From positions 248,001-312,000 of the forward strand of contig NZ_VOGO01000004.1 of assembly GCF_007923355.1 (NCBI RefSeq): a DNA stretch of 64,000 nt. The letters run 5' to 3'. This DNA comes from Falsiphaeobacter marinintestinus (GTDB lineage Bacteria > Pseudomonadota > Alphaproteobacteria > Rhodobacterales > Rhodobacteraceae). Position numbers and translations under genes: made by a program. Positions 8,312 through 16,070 of this stretch are shown here, in pieces. The notes beneath the pieces are model-generated. The model did not search any database. It was not told the DNA's origin and was given only the letters and a program-made list of their open reading frames with translations. Positions within the stretch are counted from its first letter, which is position 1. The number at the start of each line of letters is the position of its first letter.

Positions 8312-9264
8312 GTGGGGGGAATATCCTCAACTGGGATGATTTCGAATTCGTCCGAGATATGCGCGGTTTTGTCGATCTCGGCAAGAAACCAATCGCGGAA
8401 AGCGGCAATCTGCGGACGTGTTTCGGCCCCAGTCAGGCAAAGAAATCTGAACCGGGCATTGGTTTCGACGGCGATCTTGAATGGTGCGACCAGACTGCCG
8501 TTCAAAAGGTCTCCGATGATCATGGATCGGCGGCCCAGAACCGCTCCGACCCCCGCGACCGCTGCGTCGATGGCGTGGTCCGCGTTGGAAAAGTGCGACC
8601 CGCGCTCGGGGTGGAAATCGACGCCTGCGGCGCGAAACCAAGCGGGCCAGTCACAAGGTGGGTCCAGAAAACTGACCGAGTCGTCGAACAACAGCGGTGC
8701 CTTTGTCAGGCTTTGGGGGGTTGGAAACTGTTCGGCCATTTCGGGTGTCATGACCGGTGTCATCCATTCCTTGCGCACGGGAACGGCATAAAGGCCATCG
8801 TCGTTTCCCTCGCCGAACCGGATCGCCACATCGATATTATCACGAGCAAGATCAACGGTTTGCAGGGAGGCAGAGAACCGCAATTCGATCTCAGGATGCT
8901 GGCGCGCGAACTCGAACAGACGGGGTGCCAGCCACTTGGCGGTCAAGGCAGGGCCTGCGGTGACGGTGAGCGTTGAGTTGTCCTGCAATCGTTGCGTCGC
9001 ACGCCAGGCTGCGGCCAGAGATTGGAAGCCATCGGTCGACCCGGGGGCCAGGGTTTTCCCGGCTTCGGTGAGTGCGACGGCACGGTTCAGCCGGATGAAC
9101 AGGGGTTGCCCGAGATGTTCTTCCAACGATTTGATTTGAAAGGATAAAGCGGCAGGGGTGACGTGCAGTTCTTCGGCGGCACGGGCGAAAGACATGTGGC
9201 GGGCAGCGGATTCAAAGGCGCGCAGGGCTGTCAGAGGGGGCAGACGATCAGGCATGTCAGACAA
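8308..9264 (-). CDS. LysR-family regulator, GcvA-like
   Basis: 318-residue LysR-type regulator. The N-terminal helix-turn-helix (PLTALRAFESAARHMSFARAA, then LHVTPAALSFQIKSLEEHLG) is of the GcvA/AmpR subtype, followed by a periplasmic-binding-like effector domain. It overlaps the downstream EamA exporter by four bases and diverges from a 39-codon ORF, so the 106-bp intergenic region is its likely operator. The effector is unknown. Confidence 0.88.
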   Translation of the reverse strand: MSDMPDRLPPLTALRAFESAARHMSFARAAEELHVTPAALSFQIKSLEEHLGQPLFIRLNRAVALTEAGKTLAPGSTDGFQSLAAAWRATQRLQDNSTLTVTAGPALTAKWLAPRLFEFARQHPEIELRFSASLQTVDLARDNIDVAIRFGEGNDDGLYAVPVRKEWMTPVMTPEMAEQFPTPQSLTKAPLLFDDSVSFLDPPCDWPAWFRAAGVDFHPERGSHFSNADHAIDAAVAGVGAVLGRRSMIIGDLLNGSLVAPFKIAVETNARFRFLCLTGAETRPQIAAFRDWFLAEIDKTAHISDEFEIIPVEDIPPT

Positions 9265-9370
9265 GTATTACTTAACTGAAGCATTGGAAAGTCTCGTTTG
9301 TCGACTTGTCTGCAATGGCTCATATTCAGGTCAGACCAGCAATTCTGAACCGAACCGAAAGGGTGCCAAG

Positions 9371-9490
9371 ATGATTGAATCGACAACAAACCCGAACGTG
9401 CAACACGCCATCAAACGTGCGCATGCCTACCGCGGTGAGGCTTTGCGCAGGACGTTTTCCTGGATTTTTTCACCGAGATTTTCCCGCTGA
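9371..9490 (+). CDS. Very small basic protein
   Basis: 39 codons, ATG at 9371 with AAAGGG upstream, ending TGA at 9490. The product is basic and amphipathic, with HAIKRAHAYRGEALRRTF in the middle and an aromatic tail (WIFSPRF). It resembles the short Arg-rich proteins seen next to regulators in Rhodobacterales, but I cannot assign a family with confidence. Support comes from the ribosome binding site, the position divergent from LysR, and a hairpin terminator 30 bp downstream. Confidence 0.5.
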   Translation: MIESTTNPNVQHAIKRAHAYRGEALRRTFSWIFSPRFSR

Positions 9491-9521
9491 CTGCTGCGCG
9501 CGCAGACTTACGGGATAGCGG

Positions 9522-9556
9522 AGAGTCGCCCTGATGGGCGGCTCTTCGTCCGTTTT
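9522..9556 (+). terminator. Hairpin terminator after the small ORF
   Basis: A 10-bp stem (AGAGTCGCCC with GGGCGGCTCT, one T-G wobble) around a TGAT loop is followed by CGTCCGTTTTG. It lies 31 bp after the small ORF and reads in the plus direction. Confidence 0.55.
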
Positions 9557-9590
9557 GTACGGGCGGAAATACAGCGATTGACCGTTTTGT

Positions 9591-9620
9591 ACAAAAAAAC
9601 CGCCCCGAAGTGGGGCGGTT
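9591..9620 (-). terminator. Rho-independent terminator of phaB
   Basis: Read on the minus strand, AACCGCCCC pairs with GGGGCGGTT around a five-base loop and is followed by a run of T (A-run 9593-9599 on the plus strand). It begins 24 bp after the phaB stop. Confidence 0.88.
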
Positions 9621-9644
9621 CTGATGGTCAGGTTTGATCGGGGA

Positions 9645-10367
9645 TCAGACGAAGAACTGTGCGCCGTTCGCCGAGATGGTCGAGCCGTTGATAAAGCCCG
9701 CATCGTCTGCCGCCAGGAAGGCGACGCAACGTGCGATTTCTTCGGGCTCGCCCAAACGGCCAGCAGGGATTTGGGCGATGATCGATTCGCGCACTTTTTC
9801 AGGAACGGCCATGACCATGTCGGTGCCGATGTAGCCGGGGCAGATTGCGTTGGCGGTGATGCCTGCGCGTGCGCCTTCCTGTGCCAGCGATTTCACAATG
9901 CCCAGATCGCCCGCCTTGGTCGCGGCATAGTTCACCTGAGCGAACTGGCCCTTCTGACCGTTGATCGAGCTGATCACGATGATGCGGCCAAACTTGCGCT
10001 CGCGCATGCCAGGCCAGATCGGGTGGACGGTGTTGAACACGCCGGTCAGGTTGGTGTCGATCACCTGATGCCACTGTTCGGGCGTCATCTTGTGGAACGG
10101 TGCGTCGCGGGTGATGCCCGCGTTGGCGACGACGACATCGATGGGGCCCAGATCGGCCTCGACCTGCGCGATTCCCGCTTTGGATGATTCGTAGTCCGCC
10201 ACGTTCCACTTGTAGGTTTTAATGCCGGTCGCCTCGGTAAAGGCAGCAGCGGCTTCGTCGTTGCCAGCATAGGTTGCTGCAACGTCATAGCCTTCGGCTT
10301 TGAGTTTCTTGGAAATAGCTTCGCCGATGCCGCGCGATCCGCCTGTGACGAGTGCAACTCTTGCCAT
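9645..10367 (-). CDS. phaB: Acetoacetyl-CoA reductase
   Basis: NADPH-dependent short-chain dehydrogenase that reduces acetoacetyl-CoA to (R)-3-hydroxybutyryl-CoA, the second step of polyhydroxybutyrate synthesis and of the ethylmalonyl-CoA pathway. 240 residues: cofactor motif TGGSRGIG at 8-15, NAG at 82-84, catalytic Ser134, Tyr147 and Lys151 (NYAATK). The start is the ATG at 10367, which has GGAGGA just upstream; the ATG at 10379 overlaps that Shine-Dalgarno sequence. It lies downstream of phaA on the same strand but is separated by 194 bp and a terminator, so it probably has its own promoter. Confidence 0.95.
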   Translation of the reverse strand: MARVALVTGGSRGIGEAISKKLKAEGYDVAATYAGNDEAAAAFTEATGIKTYKWNVADYESSKAGIAQVEADLGPIDVVVANAGITRDAPFHKMTPEQWHQVIDTNLTGVFNTVHPIWPGMRERKFGRIIVISSINGQKGQFAQVNYAATKAGDLGIVKSLAQEGARAGITANAICPGYIGTDMVMAVPEKVRESIIAQIPAGRLGEPEEIARCVAFLAADDAGFINGSTISANGAQFFV

Positions 10368-10505
10368 GGTGTCCTCCATTTAGCGTGCTGTGTTGGTAAC
10401 TCTGTTACGCAACTAAGGGTTGGTGCGCAATATTCTTGCGCAAGGAAATTGCCGCACTGCGGTATGTTTTTTGTCGCAGGGCAGAAAAATAGTGACCGTC
10501 CAATG

Positions 10506-10532
10506 AAAAAGGGGCACCTGATTTGGCGCCCC
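10506..10532 (-). terminator. Rho-independent terminator of phaA
   Basis: On the minus strand GGGGCGCC pairs with GGTGCCCC (one A-C mismatch) around a six-base loop and is followed by TTTTT. It lies 30 bp downstream of the phaA stop and separates phaA from phaB. Confidence 0.8.
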
Positions 10533-10561
10533 TCTTCGGTATTCAATCCGAGTCGTGGGCG

Positions 10562-11737
10562 TTACGACCGCTCAACGCACATGGCAACGCCCATGCCGCC
10601 GCCGATGCACAGCGTGGCGAGGCCTTTCTTGGCGTCGCGGCGCTTCATTTCGAACAACAGGGTGTTCAGAACCCGTGCGCCCGAGGCACCGATCGGGTGG
10701 CCGATGGCGATGGCGCCGCCGTTCACGTTCACGATGGCCGGATCCCAGCCCATGTCCTTGTTCACGGCACAGGCCTGTGCGGCGAACGCTTCGTTGGCTT
10801 CGACCAGATCCAGATCTTCGGCTTTCCAACCGGCCTTTTCCAGCGCCTTGCGCGACGCATAGATCGGGCCGACACCCATGATCGATGGGTCAAGGCCAAC
10901 GGTGGCGAAAGACGCGATGCGGGCCAGCGGTTCGATGCCGCGCTTTTCGGCGTTCTCGGCTGACATCAGCAGGGCACCGGCGGCGCCGTCGTTCAGGCCC
11001 GACGCGTTGGCGGCGGTGACCGATCCGTCCTTGGTGAAAGCGGGGCGCAGTTTCTGCATGGCTTCCATGGTGGCGCCGTGGCGGATGTATTCGTCCTTGT
11101 CCATCACGATGTCGCCCTTGCGGGTCTTGATGGTGAAGGGAATAATCTCGTCTTCGAACTTGCCAGCCTTCTGGGCGGCTTCGGCCTTGTTCTGCGACGC
11201 AACGGCGAATTCATCCTGCTGTTCGCGGCTGATCTGCCATTTTTCAGCAACGTTTTCAGCCGTCTGGCCCATGTGGTAGCCGTTGAAGGCATCCCACAGA
11301 CCGTCACGGATCATTGTGTCGATGTATTTCATGTCGCCCATCTTGTGACCAGCGCGCAGGGCGGCGGCGTGGGGCGAGAGTGTCATGCTTTCCTGACCAC
11401 CGGCGCAGACGATGTCGGCATCCCCCAGCTGAATGTGCTGAGCGGCCAGTGCGACGGCGCGCAGACCCGAGCCACAGACCTGGTTAAGGCTCCAAGCGGC
11501 GGATTCGAGTGGCAGGCCCGCGTTGACATGCGCCTGACGGGCCGGGTTCTGGCCCTGAGCTGCGGTCAGAACCTGACCGAGGATGGTTTCCGAAACTTCG
11601 CCCTTGTCGATGCCGGCGCGTTCAACAAGCGCCTCAAGAACAGCCTGGCCCAGGTCGTGAGCGGGTGTGTTGGCGAACGATCCGCCGAAGCTGCCGACAC
11701 CGGTACGTGCGGCGGATGCGATTACTACGTTGGTCAT
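10562..11737 (-). CDS. phaA: Acetyl-CoA C-acetyltransferase (biosynthetic thiolase)
   Basis: Condenses two acetyl-CoA to acetoacetyl-CoA, the first step of polyhydroxybutyrate synthesis and of the ethylmalonyl-CoA pathway. At 391 residues it is exact for the family. The nucleophilic Cys88 sits in [11 protein letters not shown], and the C-terminal GHPIGASG and CIGGGMG motifs carry the catalytic His and second Cys. Its promoter region contains a TTGCTGC-N4-GCAGCAA palindrome, a good match to a PhaR operator. An EAL-domain gene ends 165 bp upstream. Confidence 0.96.
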   Translation of the reverse strand: MTNVVIASAARTGVGSFGGSFANTPAHDLGQAVLEALVERAGIDKGEVSETILGQVLTAAQGQNPARQAHVNAGLPLESAAWSLNQVCGSGLRAVALAAQHIQLGDADIVCAGGQESMTLSPHAAALRAGHKMGDMKYIDTMIRDGLWDAFNGYHMGQTAENVAEKWQISREQQDEFAVASQNKAEAAQKAGKFEDEIIPFTIKTRKGDIVMDKDEYIRHGATMEAMQKLRPAFTKDGSVTAANASGLNDGAAGALLMSAENAEKRGIEPLARIASFATVGLDPSIMGVGPIYASRKALEKAGWKAEDLDLVEANEAFAAQACAVNKDMGWDPAIVNVNGGAIAIGHPIGASGARVLNTLLFEMKRRDAKKGLATLCIGGGMGVAMCVERS

Positions 11738-11782
11738 GTGATCCGGTCCTCTGCCATCATGTGGACGGATTGTTTTCTCCTT

Positions 11783-11799
11783 AAAGGCGATCCGCCTTT
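11783..11799. other. Hairpin in the phaA leader
   Basis: AAAGGCG-ATC-CGCCTTT can fold into a 7-bp stem in either strand. It lies between the predicted phaA promoter and its ATG, close to the AAGGAG sequence. It may influence translation or mRNA stability, or may be incidental. Confidence 0.3.
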
Positions 11800-11833
11800 T
11801 TCAGCAGCAAACCCCCGTCCCAATGGAAAAGGT

Positions 11834-11860
11834 GATACCGGATTGCTGCATTTGCAGCAA
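11834..11860 (-). promoter_or_regulatory. phaA promoter with PhaR-type operator
   Basis: An 18-bp perfect palindrome, TTGCTGC-ATTT-GCAGCAA (11843-11860), fits the CTGC-N3/4-GCAG operator reported for PhaR of Paracoccus denitrificans. On the minus strand its outer half supplies a -35 (TTGCTG), followed after exactly 17 bp by TATCAC as -10. A bound repressor would therefore occlude RNA polymerase. The regulator gene itself is not in the window. Confidence 0.65.
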
Positions 11861-11902
11861 CGGACAGTGTGTCTCAGTGTCCAAAGGGCGGGTGCCGCAG
11901 GG

Positions 11903-12742
11903 TCAAGCCCTTGCTGTGTCTTTGTTTTGTTGCTTCCACGGGGGGTGCACGGACGGGGCACCGAACAGGTATCCTTGCAGGCAATCGACCCCGATCGAGA
12001 TCAAAAATTCGGCGTCCTTTTCAGATTCGACGGATTCGGCGACCGTGAACATGTCGAATTCCCGTGCCATTCCGACCAGTGCGCGGACCATGCATTGCTG
12101 GTCATAATTGGACTGGACGCCGCGCACGAACTGGCCGTCTATCTTGGCCGCGTCAAAGAAAAAATCGCGGAAATAGCGGAAGGTCATCGACCCGGCGCCG
12201 AAATCGTCAAGGGCGAAGGCAATCCCGCGGTCCTGCAGCCGGTCCATGAAGTCGATGGCAAGTTCGGGCACGGTCATCACAGATTGTTCCGAGATCTCTA
12301 AAATCAGACGTTCGCCCAGTGTCTTGTCCTTGCTGAGAAACCGGTCCAGCACGCGCATCCAGCGACGGTACCCAATGGACCGGGCAGACATGTTGATGGA
12401 CAGGCGCAGCCCCGGATTGCGGCCCAGCGTGCGCAAGCCCATTTCGAGCGCGGCACAATCGATTTCGCGGCCCAGTTCGCTGGTTTCGACCAGGGGCATG
12501 AAGTCTCGCGCCGGGATCACCCGGCCGGTGGCGTCCAGCACGCGGATCAACGCTTCGTAGAACGCGGTGCCTTGTGGTGGGCGTGCCTGCATCACCGGCT
12601 GAAAGGCCAGCAGGCATTCGCGGTGTTTGACGGCTTCTTTCACCATTGTCAGGATCGAGCGGTCGCGGTTGGCCACCGCGACGTTCAGCGGGCTGTCTGC
12701 CCCTTCGGGCAAGTCGGCAAGTGTCTTGGATTTGTGTTTCAT
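11903..12742 (-). CDS. EAL-domain cyclic-di-GMP phosphodiesterase
   Basis: 279 residues forming a stand-alone EAL domain with no GGDEF or sensor domain visible. The expected catalytic residues are all present: E63 (EAL), N117 (NMS), E149 (LEISE), D179 and D180 (DDFG), K200 (KID), E236 and Q256 (QGYLF). Hydrolysis of c-di-GMP to pGpG is therefore likely. Loop 6 is unusual (SMTFRYFRDFFFDAA) compared with typical EAL proteins, which could affect dimer-dependent activation. A 20-40-residue N-terminal segment without a recognised domain precedes it. The gene is divergent from tag. Confidence 0.85.
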   Translation of the reverse strand: MKHKSKTLADLPEGADSPLNVAVANRDRSILTMVKEAVKHRECLLAFQPVMQARPPQGTAFYEALIRVLDATGRVIPARDFMPLVETSELGREIDCAALEMGLRTLGRNPGLRLSINMSARSIGYRRWMRVLDRFLSKDKTLGERLILEISEQSVMTVPELAIDFMDRLQDRGIAFALDDFGAGSMTFRYFRDFFFDAAKIDGQFVRGVQSNYDQQCMVRALVGMAREFDMFTVAESVESEKDAEFLISIGVDCLQGYLFGAPSVHPPWKQQNKDTARA

Positions 12743-12880
12743 GGTGGCCCCACGGCGTTGATCTGGCTATCCAGTGGACGCAGAATTCGCCATAAGCCTT
12801 ACGAGAGCATTAAACTGCGGATTTGGATCAAACTTGCTGGATCTGGCATCGCTGACTGGCTGAAATACTGGGGGAACATG

Positions 12881-13480
12881 ATGGAACGCTGTGGCTGGGC
12901 CGGATCGGAACAGATCTATGTCGATTATCACGACACCGATTGGGGCGTGCCCGAATATGACAGCCGCGCGTTGTGGGAAAAGCTGGTCCTGGACGGGTTT
13001 CAGGCCGGGTTGAGCTGGCTGACCATTCTGAAAAAGCGAGAGAATTTTCGCGCGGCTTTTGCCGGGTTCGACCCGAACATCATCGCCGAGTGGGGCGAGC
13101 CCGAGGTTGAGCGGTTGTTGCAGGATCCGGGGATCGTGCGACATCGCGGCAAGATCGAAGCGACCATCGGCAACGCCAAGGCGTGGCAGAAGATCGAGGC
13201 CGAGCAGGGGTTTGACACGTTTCTGTGGAATTACGTCGGTGGCGCCCCGTTGCAGGCCAACCGGGCAACGATGGCCGACGTGCCTGCATCGACTCCTTTA
13301 TCGACGCAGATTTCGAAGGACCTGAAAAAAGCCGGATTTCGGTTTTGTGGGCCAACGATTGTTTATGCGTTCATGCAGGCGGTGGGCATGGTGAACGACC
13401 ATATCGTCACCTGCCATAGGCATGCTGAACTCGCGGGTGATACACAGCTTAGTAAACTTTTGGTTAAAATCCTTAAGTAG
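12881..13480 (+). CDS. tag: DNA-3-methyladenine glycosylase I
   Basis: Excises 3-methyladenine from alkylated DNA. 199 residues, beginning MERCGWAG and aligning along its length with E. coli Tag: Cys4 and His17 (zinc ligands), AGLSWLTILKKRENFRAAF, RHRGKI, and C-terminal NDHIVTCHRH supplying the second pair of zinc ligands. An ATG directly upstream (12878) could also initiate. The upstream GGGGA is a fair ribosome binding site. It diverges from the EAL gene. Confidence 0.95.
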   Translation: MERCGWAGSEQIYVDYHDTDWGVPEYDSRALWEKLVLDGFQAGLSWLTILKKRENFRAAFAGFDPNIIAEWGEPEVERLLQDPGIVRHRGKIEATIGNAKAWQKIEAEQGFDTFLWNYVGGAPLQANRATMADVPASTPLSTQISKDLKKAGFRFCGPTIVYAFMQAVGMVNDHIVTCHRHAELAGDTQLSKLLVKILK

Positions 13481-13542
13481 AATCGGTTTTTTTGGTATGC
13501 CTCGGGGCGTCCTTTTCATTTTTTTGATATGCGAGGTCCCGA

Positions 13543-14484
13543 ATGGCAGACCTGATGAATTCTGACATTTCGTCCACGACGGCTTACTATCGATTTGCTT
13601 ATGACAGCTCTTTTGAGCGATCCTCGACCGTTCTGATCGGTTTCACGGACTGGCAATCGAACGGTTTTCTTGGGGATGACAGCCATACGGGCGGCCCATT
13701 TTTCCTGGACGGAATACATGTCTATGGGCAAAGCGACCCGCTGGAAAACGCCAGAACCTTTGTGTTCAACTATGAGTTCACCACAACCTTCGGCTTTACC
13801 CAGGATGCCGATTTCCTTGTGATCCGAGCGGGTGCGGAGTTCTATTACGTTCCGCTGGAACCCAATGTCATGTACCGGTTGGATACGGCGGACGAGATCG
13901 CGTTTCAGGGTGATCTGGTTCGGGTGAATACGTCAACGCTGACCTATGATGAGATCACCTATGAGATCCCGCCCGGCGGCGGCACTGCGCTGGGATCAAC
14001 ACAAGACGACGTCATCATCGGGTCGTCCTCGGACGATGTTGTTTCGGCGGGCGACGGGGATGATGTGGTCACCGGACGCGGCGGAGATGATGTGCTGATC
14101 GGCGAAGACGGCAACGATTTTCTGCGCGGCCAGGTCAGGCGGGACATTCTGGATGGCGGGGCCGGAAATGACCGTCTGTCAGGCGGAACAGGGCGCGACC
14201 TGTTGAAGGATGGCGACGGTGTCGATCAGCTGTTCGGTGGTTTTGGTCGTGATACTTTCGTGATGTCTTTTGACGGTGACGTGGATCATATCCGGGATTT
14301 CGATCTTGATATGGACCGTATCAACCTGTCGGAATTCGGCGTGGCATTCCACGAACTTGATATCCACGATACGGCGTTTGACTTTGTTGTGGTCGCAGTT
14401 GCCGGCGAATTGCTGACCATCGACAATGGCGATGGCACGCTGAGCGCCGCCGATCTGACGGCAGAGCATTTTGTCTTTGGGTAA
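13543..14484 (+). CDS. RTX (hemolysin-type) calcium-binding secreted protein
   Basis: 313 residues without an N-terminal signal peptide. The first 145 residues are a domain I do not recognise. Residues about 150-245 hold roughly ten glycine/aspartate nonapeptides (for example DGDDVVTGRGGDDVLIGEDG) that form a Ca2+-binding beta roll. The tail (DTFVMSFDGDVDHIRDFD and GTLSAADLTAEHFVF) resembles the C-terminal uncleaved secretion signal of type I secretion substrates. The RTX protein at 16.1 kb shares this tail pattern. No secretion genes are adjacent. Confidence 0.82.
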   Translation: MADLMNSDISSTTAYYRFAYDSSFERSSTVLIGFTDWQSNGFLGDDSHTGGPFFLDGIHVYGQSDPLENARTFVFNYEFTTTFGFTQDADFLVIRAGAEFYYVPLEPNVMYRLDTADEIAFQGDLVRVNTSTLTYDEITYEIPPGGGTALGSTQDDVIIGSSSDDVVSAGDGDDVVTGRGGDDVLIGEDGNDFLRGQVRRDILDGGAGNDRLSGGTGRDLLKDGDGVDQLFGGFGRDTFVMSFDGDVDHIRDFDLDMDRINLSEFGVAFHELDIHDTAFDFVVVAVAGELLTIDNGDGTLSAADLTAEHFVFG

Positions 14485-14509
14485 GGTCGTCTGACGGAAT
14501 GTTAGGTCG

Positions 14510-15475
14510 TTACTCGGCTGCTTGAGAAGGGCGGGCGTGTGGTACGGTGGTTTCAAACCCCGGCGTTCCGGCGTCGGCGGGGTTTCGTGCCAGATGCTTG
14601 GCCTTGATCCCTTCAGACGTGTCACGACTGCCGTCGTGGCTGTAGCCCGGCGGGGCAAAGGCATACATCAAGCGCTGGCGCAGGGTGAGGCCGGGTTGCG
14701 TGACGTCCTGATAAATGCCGACCCATTCGTGAAACGCCACGCGGATCGGGTTGAACGTGCCGATATTGTGGACCAGCCCGTAGTCCGGTTTTTCTTCGTC
14801 CAGTTCGGGGACGTAAGTGCCGAACATCTTGTCCCAGATAATGAAGACCCCGGCATAATTCGCATCCAGATAGCGCGCGTTGCGACCGTGGTGCACGCGG
14901 TGATGGCTGGGCGTGTTCATGACCGTTTCGAACCAGCGGGGCATTCTGCCGATGGCCTCGGTATGGATCCAGAACTGATAGATCAGGTTCAGACCGCCAA
15001 CGAACAGCACCATCGCCGGGTGGAACCCCAGCAGGATCAGCGGCGCGCGCACGACCATCATGAAGGTGAATGTATAAGTCCACGTCTGCCGCAGCGCCGT
15101 GGTCAGGTTGTAATGCTGGCTTGAGTGGTGGTTGACGTGGCTGGCCCAGACCCAGCGGATGCGGTGGCCAAAACGGTGCACCCAGTAATAGCGCAGGTCA
15201 TCCAGCACGAAGCACAGCAGCACGACCCAGACGCTGGTGCCCAGATCCAGCGGCGTGATCTGCCAGAGCCACATGAAGAACCCCCAGGCAATAAAGCCCA
15301 GCAGAATGCCCGAGGCGACATTGCCCGCGCCCATGACCAGCGAGGTCACCGCATCGCGGGTTTCATACCGTCCGCCGCGCCCCTTCCACGCGATCCATGC
15401 GACTTCGGCAAGGATGGCGGCGATGAAGAACGGCACGGCCCACTGGACGACGTCGGGATAGGTCAGGTCACTCAT
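14510..15475 (-). CDS. Sterol desaturase / fatty acid hydroxylase superfamily protein
   Basis: 321-residue integral membrane di-iron oxygenase with three histidine clusters: HRFGH, HVNHH and HRVHH. The surrounding hydrophobic segments are typical of the fatty-acid hydroxylase superfamily, and the D/E-rich C-terminus is cytoplasmic. The substrate (membrane fatty acid, carotenoid, ornithine lipid or other) cannot be read from sequence. The upstream 128-residue membrane-anchored protein overlaps its start (ATGA), suggesting a two-gene operon. Confidence 0.85.
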   Translation of the reverse strand: MSDLTYPDVVQWAVPFFIAAILAEVAWIAWKGRGGRYETRDAVTSLVMGAGNVASGILLGFIAWGFFMWLWQITPLDLGTSVWVVLLCFVLDDLRYYWVHRFGHRIRWVWASHVNHHSSQHYNLTTALRQTWTYTFTFMMVVRAPLILLGFHPAMVLFVGGLNLIYQFWIHTEAIGRMPRWFETVMNTPSHHRVHHGRNARYLDANYAGVFIIWDKMFGTYVPELDEEKPDYGLVHNIGTFNPIRVAFHEWVGIYQDVTQPGLTLRQRLMYAFAPPGYSHDGSRDTSEGIKAKHLARNPADAGTPGFETTVPHARPSQAAE

Positions 15476-15858
15476 AGGGGCCTCATCAGGGTCTGGAAAT
15501 GCGCGCGCTCAAATTCGGTCAGGTGAAGGGTGACCTTGGGCGAGGCATAGTCGTGAAACATCACCTGCAGTCCGTGTTCGGTTTCAATCATGTCGAAATC
15601 GATCAGGTGACGGCCAACAGTGTCGGCTCCGAAGGACCAGAGCAGCCCGGTGCCTTCGCGGGTGCGTACAACGGCGGCGTGGGCGTCTTGCGTCAGGGTG
15701 ACGTCGATGATGTCATCATCGGGAAAATGGCGGTGCCACTGCGCGCGCGCGTCTTCGGTGGTCAGATAGGTTTGATCTGACCGGCCCATCAGATGCAGCA
15801 AAAGCGCAATGCCAGCGATACCGATCACCACGAGGGCGAGCAGGAGTTCAAGCGGCAT
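15472..15858 (-). CDS. Hypothetical single-span membrane protein
   Basis: 128 residues with one N-terminal transmembrane helix (LLALVVIGIAGIALLLHL) and a soluble domain of about 100 residues predicted to be alpha-beta (DIIDVTLTQDAHAAVVRT, then GLLWSFGADTVGRHL). No family recognised. It overlaps the downstream hydroxylase gene by four bases, so it may act with that enzyme. Confidence 0.7.
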   Translation of the reverse strand: MPLELLLALVVIGIAGIALLLHLMGRSDQTYLTTEDARAQWHRHFPDDDIIDVTLTQDAHAAVVRTREGTGLLWSFGADTVGRHLIDFDMIETEHGLQVMFHDYASPKVTLHLTEFERAHFQTLMRPL

Positions 15859-16070
15859 GGGGTCCTCCTTGCGGGGGATTTCATCGGTTTTGCAGGGGCG
15901 ATGTCAATGCAGTCGCGACGTCAAGCGGGGGGGCAAGGGGGCGCGCGCGCAGCCGCCGCACGGTTCGGAGCAGCGCTGGGACGCAGGACAAGACTTGATC
16001 CGTATCCAGATGGATCGCAAAATGCGCATGTTTTGCATCAAATGATTTTCGGTTCTGGGAGGTGTTTTGC

